From: AP-15 sp963789025 | Lineage (GTDB): Bacteria > Pseudomonadota > Alphaproteobacteria > ATCC43930 > CGMCC-115725 | DNA: 64,000 bases | Assembly: GCA_963789025.1 (NCBI GenBank) | Contig: CAWBIT010000008.1 | Coordinates: 372,001-436,000 of the forward strand | Direction: 5' to 3' | Shown here: positions 1 through 7,483 of the stretch, piece by piece | Layout: each line of letters starts with the position of its first letter | How positions within the stretch are numbered: position 1 is the stretch's first letter | The notes under the pieces: generated by a model | Seen by the model: the letters and a program-made list of their open reading frames with translations, nothing else | Database searches by the model: none | What the model was told of the DNA's origin: nothing | Translations under genes and position numbers: made by a program

Positions 1-1
1 G

Positions 2-2059
2 GGCGGGCTCGTCGAGGATGCTCGGTTTACCCTCAGCTACAGCCCGATCCCGGACGAAGCGGCGCCGAACGGGATCGGCGGCGTTCTTACGACCTGCATC
101 GAAACGACCGAGCGCGGCCGCAAAGAAGAGGCATTGCGCGTTCTGAACGAAAGTCTGGAGACAGAAATTGCCGAGCGCATCCGAGAACGCGATCGGATTT
201 GGGATGTCTCTGAAGACCTGCTCGGCGTTTCCAATTTCGACGGGTATTTCACCAGCGTCAATCCGGCCTGGACCGCCCTCCTCGGCTGGAGTGAGGACGA
301 GATCAAGAGGATGCATGTCAGCGAGCTGCGGCATCCCGACGACGCGGAGCATTCCATGGCCGGTCGCAGGCGGCTCGCCGAGGGTATTCCAACCGTCCGG
401 ATGGAGAACCGCTTTCGCCACAAGGACGGCTCGTGGCGTTGGATTTACTGGACGATGACGGCAGAGAACGGAGCGATCTATTTGATCGGCCGTCACGTCA
501 CCGCCGAGAAGCTGGCCGCGGAGGCGTTACGCGAAAGCGAGCGGCAGTTCCGATTGTTCTCAGAAGCCGCGACCGATCACGCACTGATCAAACTCGATGC
601 GGGCGGCGTGGTGTCGGGCTGGAATGCCGGAGCGCAGCGCATAGAGGGTTATGCCGAACCGGAAATTGTCGGCCACCATTTCTCGCGTTTCTATACGGCG
701 GCGGATCGGGCGGCCGGTGCTCCCGAACGCGCTCTCGCGGCAGCCGCGACCACGGGAACTTATGAACATGACGGCTGGCGCGTTCGCAAGAATGGATCTT
801 TGTTTTTGGCGGCTGTGGTGATCGACGCCATCCGCGACGAGGAAGGCAAACTCATAGGGTTCGCGAATATCATGCGCGACGTGACCGAGCGCCATGAAGC
901 ACGGGCGAAACTGCAGCGCGCACAAGAGCGGCTCGCCCAGTCGCAAAAGATGGAGGCGCTGGGACAGCTGACCGGCGGCATAGCGCACGACTTCAATAAT
1001 ATGCTGATGGTTGTAAGCGGCAACGCGCAGATACTCAAAAGCCGCCTTCGTGATCCGAAACACCTGCGCCTGGCGGAGGCGATCGAGCTCGCGGCGGCGC
1101 GCGGCGAAAATCTCACTCGCCAGCTTCTCGCCTTCTCTCGCCGCCAAGCCCTGAACCCGATCGTCATCAGCTTGCGCCAGCGCCTCGCAGAGATCCGCGA
1201 TCTGATTGCCAGTTCAACGCGCCGTGATATCACGCTGGTCATCGACATTCCGCGCAACATCTGGCCAGTCGCAGTCGATATTCATGAACTGGAGCTTGCG
1301 CTGATCAACCTGGTCGTCAACGCCCGGGACGCGATGCCCAGTGGCGGGACGATTACGATCGCGGCGAAAAATCTCAGGCTACAGTCTGAGGACACGCCGG
1401 ATGGCCTTTGCGGAGAATTCGTCGCTCTGACGGTGACTGATACCGGGTGCGGGATAGAAGCAGACATCCTGCCAAAGGTGTTTGAGCCGTTTTTCACGAC
1501 CAAGCAGCTCGACAAAGGTACCGGGTTGGGACTGTCGCAGGTCTATGGCCTGACCCGCCAGTCTGGTGGGACCGTGACGATCGCCAGCCAATTGGGGAAT
1601 GGCACGAGCGTTACCATGTTTTTGCCGCGCACCCATCGTCCCCTCAGCGAAGCCTCGACCGCTGCTGCGGAGCCGCCTCGAGGAGGCGAAACCGTCTTGT
1701 TGGTCGAGGATGACCTCGAGGTGCAGGAAACCGTGGGCATCTTGCTGGATCAGCTTGGCTACCGCGTCCTTTCCGTCCAATCCGCGGATGGCGCATTGCA
1801 ACTGCTCGCGTCGGGCGAGCCTGTCGATCTGGTGTTCACCGATATCATCATGCCGGGCGAGCTCGACGGCATGGCGCTCGCGCGACAGGTCAAGAAGGAA
1901 TACCCCGACATTGCCGTTTTGCTGACAAGTGGTTATGCAAAGGCCGTAAATACTCTCGATGCCAATTTCCCTATCTTGCGCAAGCCCTATCAGCTCGCGA
2001 CGTTGGCTCGCGCGATCCGCGACGTATTGGACATCGAGCCGGCTCAGCTCTTGACCTGA
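2..2059 (+). CDS. PAS-domain hybrid sensor histidine kinase, 5' end outside the window
   Basis: The frame is open to the left edge, and the first ~40 visible residues look like the end of a PAS domain, so the start lies upstream. Counting from the TTG at 134: two PAS domains (~20-125 and ~138-250), a HisKA domain with phospho-acceptor His285 in GGIAHDFNN, an HATPase_c domain (N-box near 391-398, DTGCGI 436-441, GTGLGLS 462-468) and a C-terminal receiver (~519-635) with phospho-acceptor Asp570 in VFTDIIMP. The family autophosphorylates on His and passes phosphate to its own receiver. No membrane segment is visible, so cytoplasmic sensing is likely. The output partner and the signal are not evident. 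Confidence 0.95.
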   Translation, partial: GGLVEDARFTLSYSPIPDEAAPNGIGGVLTTCIETTERGRKEEALRVLNESLETEIAERIRERDRIWDVSEDLLGVSNFDGYFTSVNPAWTALLGWSEDEIKRMHVSELRHPDDAEHSMAGRRRLAEGIPTVRMENRFRHKDGSWRWIYWTMTAENGAIYLIGRHVTAEKLAAEALRESERQFRLFSEAATDHALIKLDAGGVVSGWNAGAQRIEGYAEPEIVGHHFSRFYTAADRAAGAPERALAAAATTGTYEHDGWRVRKNGSLFLAAVVIDAIRDEEGKLIGFANIMRDVTERHEARAKLQRAQERLAQSQKMEALGQLTGGIAHDFNNMLMVVSGNAQILKSRLRDPKHLRLAEAIELAAARGENLTRQLLAFSRRQALNPIVISLRQRLAEIRDLIASSTRRDITLVIDIPRNIWPVAVDIHELELALINLVVNARDAMPSGGTITIAAKNLRLQSEDTPDGLCGEFVALTVTDTGCGIEADILPKVFEPFFTTKQLDKGTGLGLSQVYGLTRQSGGTVTIASQLGNGTSVTMFLPRTHRPLSEASTAAAEPPRGGETVLLVEDDLEVQETVGILLDQLGYRVLSVQSADGALQLLASGEPVDLVFTDIIMPGELDGMALARQVKKEYPDIAVLLTSGYAKAVNTLDANFPILRKPYQLATLARAIRDVLDIEPAQLLT

Positions 2060-2108
2060 AGCCGATGACGCTGTCGAGTGACGGATGAGGCGTAAGCGGA
2101 GAGCGGAC

Positions 2109-3281
2109 ATGAAGATCGCGCGCATCGAAACCTTTATCCTCGGGACCGGCAGCTCCAAGGATCTGTTGTTATGTCGGGTCGAGACTGAGGACGGCCTTTA
2201 TGGCTGGGGCGAGGCCTATGTCACGCACGGCAAGGAGAAAGTCGTGGCGGACTGTATCGAGGCGATGGCGCCGCATGTAATAGGCCGCAGTGCCTTCAAC
2301 ATCCGGCACACCGGCCAGATCATGTTCGAGGATTTTGCGATCCGCCGGATCTCATTGGAGCTGATGGCGGCGTGGAGCGCCATCGAAATCGCCTCCTGGG
2401 ACATTATCGGCAAGCGGGCCGGATTGCCCGTCTACAATCTGATCGGCGGCGCCTCGCGCGAGCGGGTGCGCGTCTATGCCAATGGCTGGTCGCGCGGGTC
2501 GACGATCGAGGAGGGGGTCGAACGCGGACTGAAGGTCAAGGCGATGGGCTTTACCGCCGCCAAATTCGATCCGTTCCCCGGCCCCTGGCGCAGCTTTGTC
2601 GACCGGCGCGATGAAGATTTCGCGATCGATTATGTCCGGGCCATGCGGCAGGCACTTGGGGCCGATTTCGAGCTGTTGATCGAGGCGCACCGCCGCTTTG
2701 CGCCGGCGCATGCGATCCGCATCGGTCACCGCCTCGCCGAATTCGGCATCGATTGGTACGAGGAGCCGTGCCTTTCGGAGAACATCGACCTCGTCGCCGA
2801 GGTACGCCGCGCCGTGCCGATCCCGATCGTCACCGGCGAGGCGATCTATTCGAAGGAGGCCTTCTTCGAGTGCCTCGCCAAACGCGCCGCCGACATTTTG
2901 AACCCCGACATCTGCGCCGTCGGCGGCATCACCGCTATGCTCGACATCGCCGCGATGGCGCAGCCGCAGGCGGTCGTCATGTCGCCGCACAATTACAACA
3001 GCACGCTCGTCGGCCTGGCGGCGACGGTCCACCTCTCGGCGGTAATCCCAAATTTCCGGATCACCGAATACTTCGTGAATTTCCAGGACCTCTGCCGCGA
3101 AATCGCCACAGCATCATTGACCGTGCAAGACGGCTGGGTCGATCTGCCGACCGCGCCCGGCCTCGGCATCGACATCGATGTCGACAAACTCCGCGCCCAT
3201 CCGCACCAGGAAGCCACCCACCGCGGCTTCCGCCAGTATTGGGAGGAGTACCCCCGCAAGGGCTACGCGCCGCGACTGTAG
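2109..3281 (+). CDS. Mandelate racemase/enolase-superfamily protein, galactonate dehydratase-like
   Basis: This 390-residue protein is full length for acid-sugar dehydratases of the enolase superfamily, which abstract a proton next to a carboxylate and eliminate water using Mg2+. Visible elements are the N-terminal capping domain, Lys152 in KFD, metal ligands Glu192 (IEAH), Glu218/219 (YEEP) and Glu244 (TGEA), His194, and His294 in SPHNYN, the pattern of the galactonate dehydratase branch. The ATG at 2109 has GGAGAG eight bases upstream and fits the family start better than the ATG at 2085. It lies 49 bases after the kinase and is probably transcribed separately. The exact sugar-acid substrate cannot be read from sequence. 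Confidence 0.9.
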   Translation: MKIARIETFILGTGSSKDLLLCRVETEDGLYGWGEAYVTHGKEKVVADCIEAMAPHVIGRSAFNIRHTGQIMFEDFAIRRISLELMAAWSAIEIASWDIIGKRAGLPVYNLIGGASRERVRVYANGWSRGSTIEEGVERGLKVKAMGFTAAKFDPFPGPWRSFVDRRDEDFAIDYVRAMRQALGADFELLIEAHRRFAPAHAIRIGHRLAEFGIDWYEEPCLSENIDLVAEVRRAVPIPIVTGEAIYSKEAFFECLAKRAADILNPDICAVGGITAMLDIAAMAQPQAVVMSPHNYNSTLVGLAATVHLSAVIPNFRITEYFVNFQDLCREIATASLTVQDGWVDLPTAPGLGIDIDVDKLRAHPHQEATHRGFRQYWEEYPRKGYAPRL

Positions 3282-3324
3282 GACGGGAAGCAGAGGCTGG
3301 ACCTGCAATCCGCCGGGCTGGAAG

Positions 3325-3458
3325 GCTGTCGTGCGTCCTTCGAGGCCTCGCTTCACGAGGCGCCTCAGGACGAGGCATTTTTTCTTAACGCCATCAACAA
3401 CACGCCCTCATGCTGAGGAGAGCCTCGGCACAGCCGGGACGCGTCTCGAAGCACGCAC
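3325..3458. repeat. GC-rich palindromic intergenic repeat (REP-like)
   Basis: The gap after the dehydratase gene contains CCTTCGAGG...CCTCAGGACGAGG at about 3339-3377 and a second half around CCCTCATGCTGAGGAG...CGTCTCGAAGCAC at about 3403-3455. These are the two halves of a palindromic element familiar from Bradyrhizobium-type intergenic regions (recalled, not searched). The two halves are separated by a short T-rich spacer. It may act as a transcription attenuator or be a non-autonomous REP element. Confidence 0.6.
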
Positions 3459-3758
3459 CGCCAATGCAGCGCATTCCTGGCCAAGCCTCTGCGCTTTCAC
3501 CTTACGCCTTCGACCATCTCAAAATCGCCACGGTGGGATGGCACAATGCGGAGTCTAAAATGGAGGTGCCGATCGGGAGTGGCTTACGTTGGCGCCGCAG
3601 AGGGAACGCAAGTCCGGTGCCAAGTTTATCATTGGTACAACCAAAAGACGATATTTTGCTGCAGACCCGCTGCAGGTGCAGCGGCGGGCAATTTATGATG
3701 CAATCTGCGATTGTGATTAGTGCAAAAGGCTCAGGGATGTTCCATTGCTGGTCAACAC
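3459..3758. other. Non-coding gap between the REP-like repeat and sdhA
   Basis: The stretch separates the convergent dehydratase and sdhA genes. I see no convincing coding sequence; the open frames here lack a ribosome site and family resemblance. Confidence 0.5.
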
Positions 3759-5546
3759 TCAGTACACGCGCTCTGCGGGCGGGAAGGCCTGCACTTCGTT
3801 CGACAGGGTATGAAGGTGCACCGGACGGTGGCCGAGACGCACCTCGCCTTCGCCGTTCTGCCAGGCGAGGGTGTGTTTGAGCCAGTTGCGGTCGTCCCGC
3901 TCGGGGTAGTCCTCGCGGGCATGGGCGCCGCGGCTTTCGGTCCGGTATAGCGCGCAATGGAGGACGACCGCGGCCTGCCGGACCAGGTTGTCGAGCTCGA
4001 GCGCCTCGACGAGGTCGGTGTTCCAGATCAGCGAGCGGTCGGCGACGGCGAGATCCCCCAGCGTATCGGTGACCGCCGTCATTCGGCGCAGCCCGTCTTC
4101 GAGCACCCGCGCAGTGCGAAAGACGGAGCAATGATCCTGCATAGCCCGTTGCATCGCGACCCGGATTTCACCGGTTTTCAGCCGGCCTTTCGCGTGGCGC
4201 ACCCGGTCGAACCTGGCGAGCGTCGGCTCTGTTGCCGAGGGTGGGAAGACGCTGTGCGGTGCTCCCGGGTCGACGATCTCGGCGGCGCGCTGCGCGGCGG
4301 CGCGGCCGAATACAACGAGATCGAGCAGCGAGTTGGTGCCGAGCCGGGTCGCGCCATGCACCGACACACAGGCGGCCTCACCGACTGCCATCAGCCCCGG
4401 AACAGTGCTTTCGGGGTCATCGGCAGTCGGGTTCAGCACCTCGCCATGAATATTGGTCGGGATGCCGCCCATGTTGTAGTGCGCCGTCGGCAATACCGGG
4501 ATCGGTTGGCGCGTCACCTCGACCCCGGCAAAGATCTTGGCGGTTTCGGAAATGCCGGGAAGCCGCAGATGCAGCACGTTGGGGTCGAGGTGCTCGAGAT
4601 GCAGCAGAATGTGGTCGCTTTGCGGCCCGCAGCCGCGGCCCTCGCGGATCTCGATCGCCATGGCGCGGGCGACCACGTCGCGCGAGGCGAGATCCTTGGT
4701 CGTCGGCGCGTAGCGCTCCATAAACCGCTCGCCTTCGCCATTGGTCAGATAGCCGCCCTCGCCGCGTGACCCCTCGGTGATCAGACAGCCGGCGCCGTAA
4801 ATGCCGGTCGGATGAAACTGGATGAATTCCATGTCCTGCAATGGCAGTGCGGCGCGCAGTGCCATGGCATAGCCGTCGCCCGTGCAGATGTGCGCCTGGG
4901 TTGTCGAGAAATAGGCGCGGCCGCCGCCGCCTGTCGCCAATACGACGATCTGCGCCCGGAACAGGTGCAACGTGCCGTCGTCGAGCCGCCAGGCAATGAC
5001 GCCGCGGCATTGGCCCTCATCCATGACCAGGTCGAGCACGATATACTCGATAAAGAACTCGGCGTTGTGCTTGAGGCACTGCTGGTAGAGGGTATGGAGC
5101 ATCGCGTGCCCGGTACGGTCGGCGGCGGCGCAGGCGCGCTTGGCCAGGCCCTTGCCCCACTGCACGGTGTGACCGCCAAACGGCCGCTGGTAGATCAAGC
5201 CGTCCTCGGTGCGCGAAAACGGAACGCCAAAGTGCTCGAGCTCGACGACCGCTTCCCTTGCATTGCGGCACATGAATTCGATTGCGTCCTGGTCGCCGAG
5301 CCAGTCGGACCCCTTGACGGTGTCGTACATGTGCCAGCGCCAGTCGTCCTCGCCCATATTGCCGAGCGCCGCGCCGATGCCGCCCTGCGCCGCGACGGTA
5401 TGGCTGCGGGTCGGAAAGACCTTGCTGATGCAGGCGGTCTTGAGCCCCGCAACGGTCATCCCCAATGTCGCCCGCAATCCGGCGCCGCCGCCCCCGACAA
5501 CGACAACATCGTAAGTGTGATGCTCGATTGGATAGGCGGCGCCCAT
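3759..5546 (-). CDS. sdhA: Succinate dehydrogenase/fumarate reductase-type flavoprotein, stand-alone
   Basis: The 595-residue product has the whole SdhA pattern: dinucleotide fold near 18-23 (GGGGAG), His49 in RSHTVAAQGG for covalent FAD attachment, the FHPTGIYGAG substrate loop, catalytic Arg in ASRDVVAR and the HGATRLGTNSLLD motif (usual HGANRLG, here Asn to Thr). In the family it oxidises succinate or reduces fumarate with an iron-sulfur subunit and membrane anchors. Neither SdhB nor SdhC/D is nearby, so it is either a paralog borrowing partners or a soluble fumarate reductase/oxidase. I chose the ATG at 5546 because the frame upstream of it has no family resemblance. It is divergent from a LysR regulator, which suggests local control. 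Confidence 0.9.
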   Translation of the reverse strand: MGAAYPIEHHTYDVVVVGGGGAGLRATLGMTVAGLKTACISKVFPTRSHTVAAQGGIGAALGNMGEDDWRWHMYDTVKGSDWLGDQDAIEFMCRNAREAVVELEHFGVPFSRTEDGLIYQRPFGGHTVQWGKGLAKRACAAADRTGHAMLHTLYQQCLKHNAEFFIEYIVLDLVMDEGQCRGVIAWRLDDGTLHLFRAQIVVLATGGGGRAYFSTTQAHICTGDGYAMALRAALPLQDMEFIQFHPTGIYGAGCLITEGSRGEGGYLTNGEGERFMERYAPTTKDLASRDVVARAMAIEIREGRGCGPQSDHILLHLEHLDPNVLHLRLPGISETAKIFAGVEVTRQPIPVLPTAHYNMGGIPTNIHGEVLNPTADDPESTVPGLMAVGEAACVSVHGATRLGTNSLLDLVVFGRAAAQRAAEIVDPGAPHSVFPPSATEPTLARFDRVRHAKGRLKTGEIRVAMQRAMQDHCSVFRTARVLEDGLRRMTAVTDTLGDLAVADRSLIWNTDLVEALELDNLVRQAAVVLHCALYRTESRGAHAREDYPERDDRNWLKHTLAWQNGEGEVRLGHRPVHLHTLSNEVQAFPPAERVY

Positions 5547-5591
5547 GATCCCTCGCCTTCGTGTTTGCCGAAATCTGATGCCCCTTCTGAG

Positions 5592-5619
5592 TTGACACAA
5601 TCGGCATTTGGCGTAGCCT
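5592..5619 (+). promoter_or_regulatory. Possible sigma70 promoter for the LysR gene
   Basis: A perfect TTGACA at 5592-5597 is followed after 16 bases by TAGCCT at 5614-5619, about 30 bases upstream of the chosen LysR start. The -10 match is weak. It lies in the divergent region with sdhA. Confidence 0.35.
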
Positions 5620-5648
5620 TGCTTCGTCAAATCCGAAGGCCGTCCACC

Positions 5649-6563
5649 TTGCGGTTCGATCTCAGCGATCTGCGGCTGTTTCTCAAAGTGGTCGAAGCGG
5701 GCAGCATCACGCATGGTGCCGAGCGCATGCATTTGGCCATCGCCGCGGCGAGCACGCGCATCCGCAACATGGAGGCGGCGCTCGGCACTCCGTTATTGCA
5801 CCGCGAGCGCCAAGGCGTGCAGCCGACGCCGGCGGGCCGCACCCTCGTTCATCACGCGCGCATGCTGTTGCAGCAGGCAGAGCGCATGCATGGGGACCTC
5901 GCGCAGTATGCCGAGGGCATCAAGGGCCAGGTCCGCCTGTTGTCCAATACCAATGCGTTGACCGAATTCCTGCCGGAGCCGCTCAGCGATTTCCTCGCCA
6001 CCCATCCGCAGGTGAACATCGATCTGGAGGAGCGGCTCAGCGACGAGATCGTCGCCGCCGTTGCCGACGGCACCGCGGATATCGGGATCGTCGCCGCCAC
6101 GGTGGAAGTCACCGGTCTCGAGACCCTGCCGTTTCGCACCGACCGCTTCGTGCTGGTTGTCGCGCCGAGGCACCCGTTGGCAACAGTCGAGCATATCCCC
6201 TTCGCCGAGGTGCTCCATTTCGACTTTGTCGGTCTGGACCGAACGAGCGCCTTGCAGCGCTTTCTTTCCGAAAAGGCCGAGCGGATTGGCCGACGCCTCA
6301 AACTGCGCGTTCAGCTGCGCAGCTTCGATGCGGTATGCCGATTTGTCGAATGCAATGTCGGGATCGGCATCGTCCCGGCAACTACTGCCGAGCGCCACGC
6401 CAAGACGATGTCGATCCGTCGGATCGAGCTGGACGACAGCTGGGCGCTGCGCAATCTGACGATCTGCATTCGCCGCGAGGCCGATCTCCCGATCTACGCC
6501 CGCGACCTCGTCCGCCACTTGTCCGCGTCCCAATCGCCTCCGCCGCAAGCGAAATTGCGATGA
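5649..6563 (+). CDS. LysR-family transcriptional regulator
   Basis: The 304-residue product begins LRFDLSDLRLFLKVVEAGS, the normal start of LysR proteins, with the winged HTH in the first ~65 residues (ITHGAERMHLAIAAASTRI) and a periplasmic-binding-like effector domain after ~90 (GTADIGIVAA, VLVVAPRHPL). The TTG at 5649 fits the family N-terminus; a TTG at 5619 is the alternative. It is divergent from the sdhA-like gene, the usual arrangement for a LysR regulator and its target, and its stop overlaps the start of tlyA by four bases, so the two are probably cotranscribed. The effector is unknown. Confidence 0.9.
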   Translation: MRFDLSDLRLFLKVVEAGSITHGAERMHLAIAAASTRIRNMEAALGTPLLHRERQGVQPTPAGRTLVHHARMLLQQAERMHGDLAQYAEGIKGQVRLLSNTNALTEFLPEPLSDFLATHPQVNIDLEERLSDEIVAAVADGTADIGIVAATVEVTGLETLPFRTDRFVLVVAPRHPLATVEHIPFAEVLHFDFVGLDRTSALQRFLSEKAERIGRRLKLRVQLRSFDAVCRFVECNVGIGIVPATTAERHAKTMSIRRIELDDSWALRNLTICIRREADLPIYARDLVRHLSASQSPPPQAKLR

Positions 6564-7483
6564 GCCGACCCCACCCCGAGATACCCGCGCAGTCCGCAAA
6601 GCGGCGGGCCGATCAGCTCCTCGTAGAGCGGGGTCTTGCCGAAAGCCGCGCCAAGGCGCAAGCGCTGATCCTCGCCGGGGTCGTCAATTGCGCCGGGCGG
6701 CGGATCGACAAGCCGGGCGAACAGCTCGCGGCGGATGCGGTGCTTGACGTCGAGGGGAACGACCATCCCTGGGTATCGCGCGGGGGCCTCAAGCTCGCTC
6801 ACGCCCTCGACCATTTCCGGATCGCAGTCGATGGTAAAACAGCCCTCGATATTGGAGCCTCGACGGGCGGTTTTACCGACGTGCTGTTGTCGCGCGGGGC
6901 CGGACGCGTCTACGCCGTTGATGTCGGATACGGTCAGCTCGCCTGGAAACTGCGGCAGGATCCGCGGGTTGTCGTCCACGAGCGGCTAAACGCCCGCTAC
7001 CTAACCCGAGACCATGTTCCCGAGCCGGTCGACATGATCACCTGTGATGCAAGCTTCATCGGTCTCGCGACATTATTGCCGGCGCCGATCGCGCTCGCCG
7101 CTGAAGAGGCGAAGCTTGTGGCGCTCGTCAAACCGCAATTCGAGGCCGGCCGCGAACACGTCGGCAGAGGCGGGGTGGTGCGCGATCCCGCTATCCATCA
7201 CGAGGTCTGTGAGCGCGCCGCCGCCTGGGTCGCTGCGCAGCCGGGTTGGACAGTGGTCGGCGTCGTTGAGAGCCCGGTCCTCGGTCCGCAAGGCAACCGG
7301 GAATTCCTGCTCTACGCCCGCCGGAGCGGCGCAGGTAAGGAGGCGCCCATGGGTCCGCACTTCGCGCGGCCCGAGGAAAGGCTCCGCGGCGGTCTCGAAG
7401 GATGCACGATCGCGCTTCAGCGGATATATTCTCAAGCGGCAGTGAGCCCGAGGCGCTGTGCGGTTTTCCATACCCGCCAATGA
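6560..7483 (+). CDS. tlyA: TlyA-family rRNA 2'-O-methyltransferase (hemolysin A)
   Basis: An N-terminal S4 RNA-binding domain (QLLVERGLAESRAKAQALI...) is followed by a Rossmann methyltransferase fold with the SAM motif ALDIGASTGGFTD (95-107) and SRGGLKL before it. TlyA enzymes methylate cytidines of 16S/23S rRNA at the ribose. The ATG overlaps the LysR stop (ATGA). The product is 307 residues; family homology ends near NREFLLYARR, so about 45 extra residues run on and the 3' end overlaps the convergent coxL by 52 bases. This tail looks like read-through after loss of an earlier stop. Confidence 0.88.
   Translation: MSRPHPEIPAQSAKRRADQLLVERGLAESRAKAQALILAGVVNCAGRRIDKPGEQLAADAVLDVEGNDHPWVSRGGLKLAHALDHFRIAVDGKTALDIGASTGGFTDVLLSRGAGRVYAVDVGYGQLAWKLRQDPRVVVHERLNARYLTRDHVPEPVDMITCDASFIGLATLLPAPIALAAEEAKLVALVKPQFEAGREHVGRGGVVRDPAIHHEVCERAAAWVAAQPGWTVVGVVESPVLGPQGNREFLLYARRSGAGKEAPMGPHFARPEERLRGGLEGCTIALQRIYSQAAVSPRRCAVFHTRQ

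Noticed and set aside
4812..5648. A long plus-strand protein upstream of the LysR domain in the same frame
   Set aside because: It is antisense to sdhA and has no family resemblance; the LysR domain starts at about 5649.
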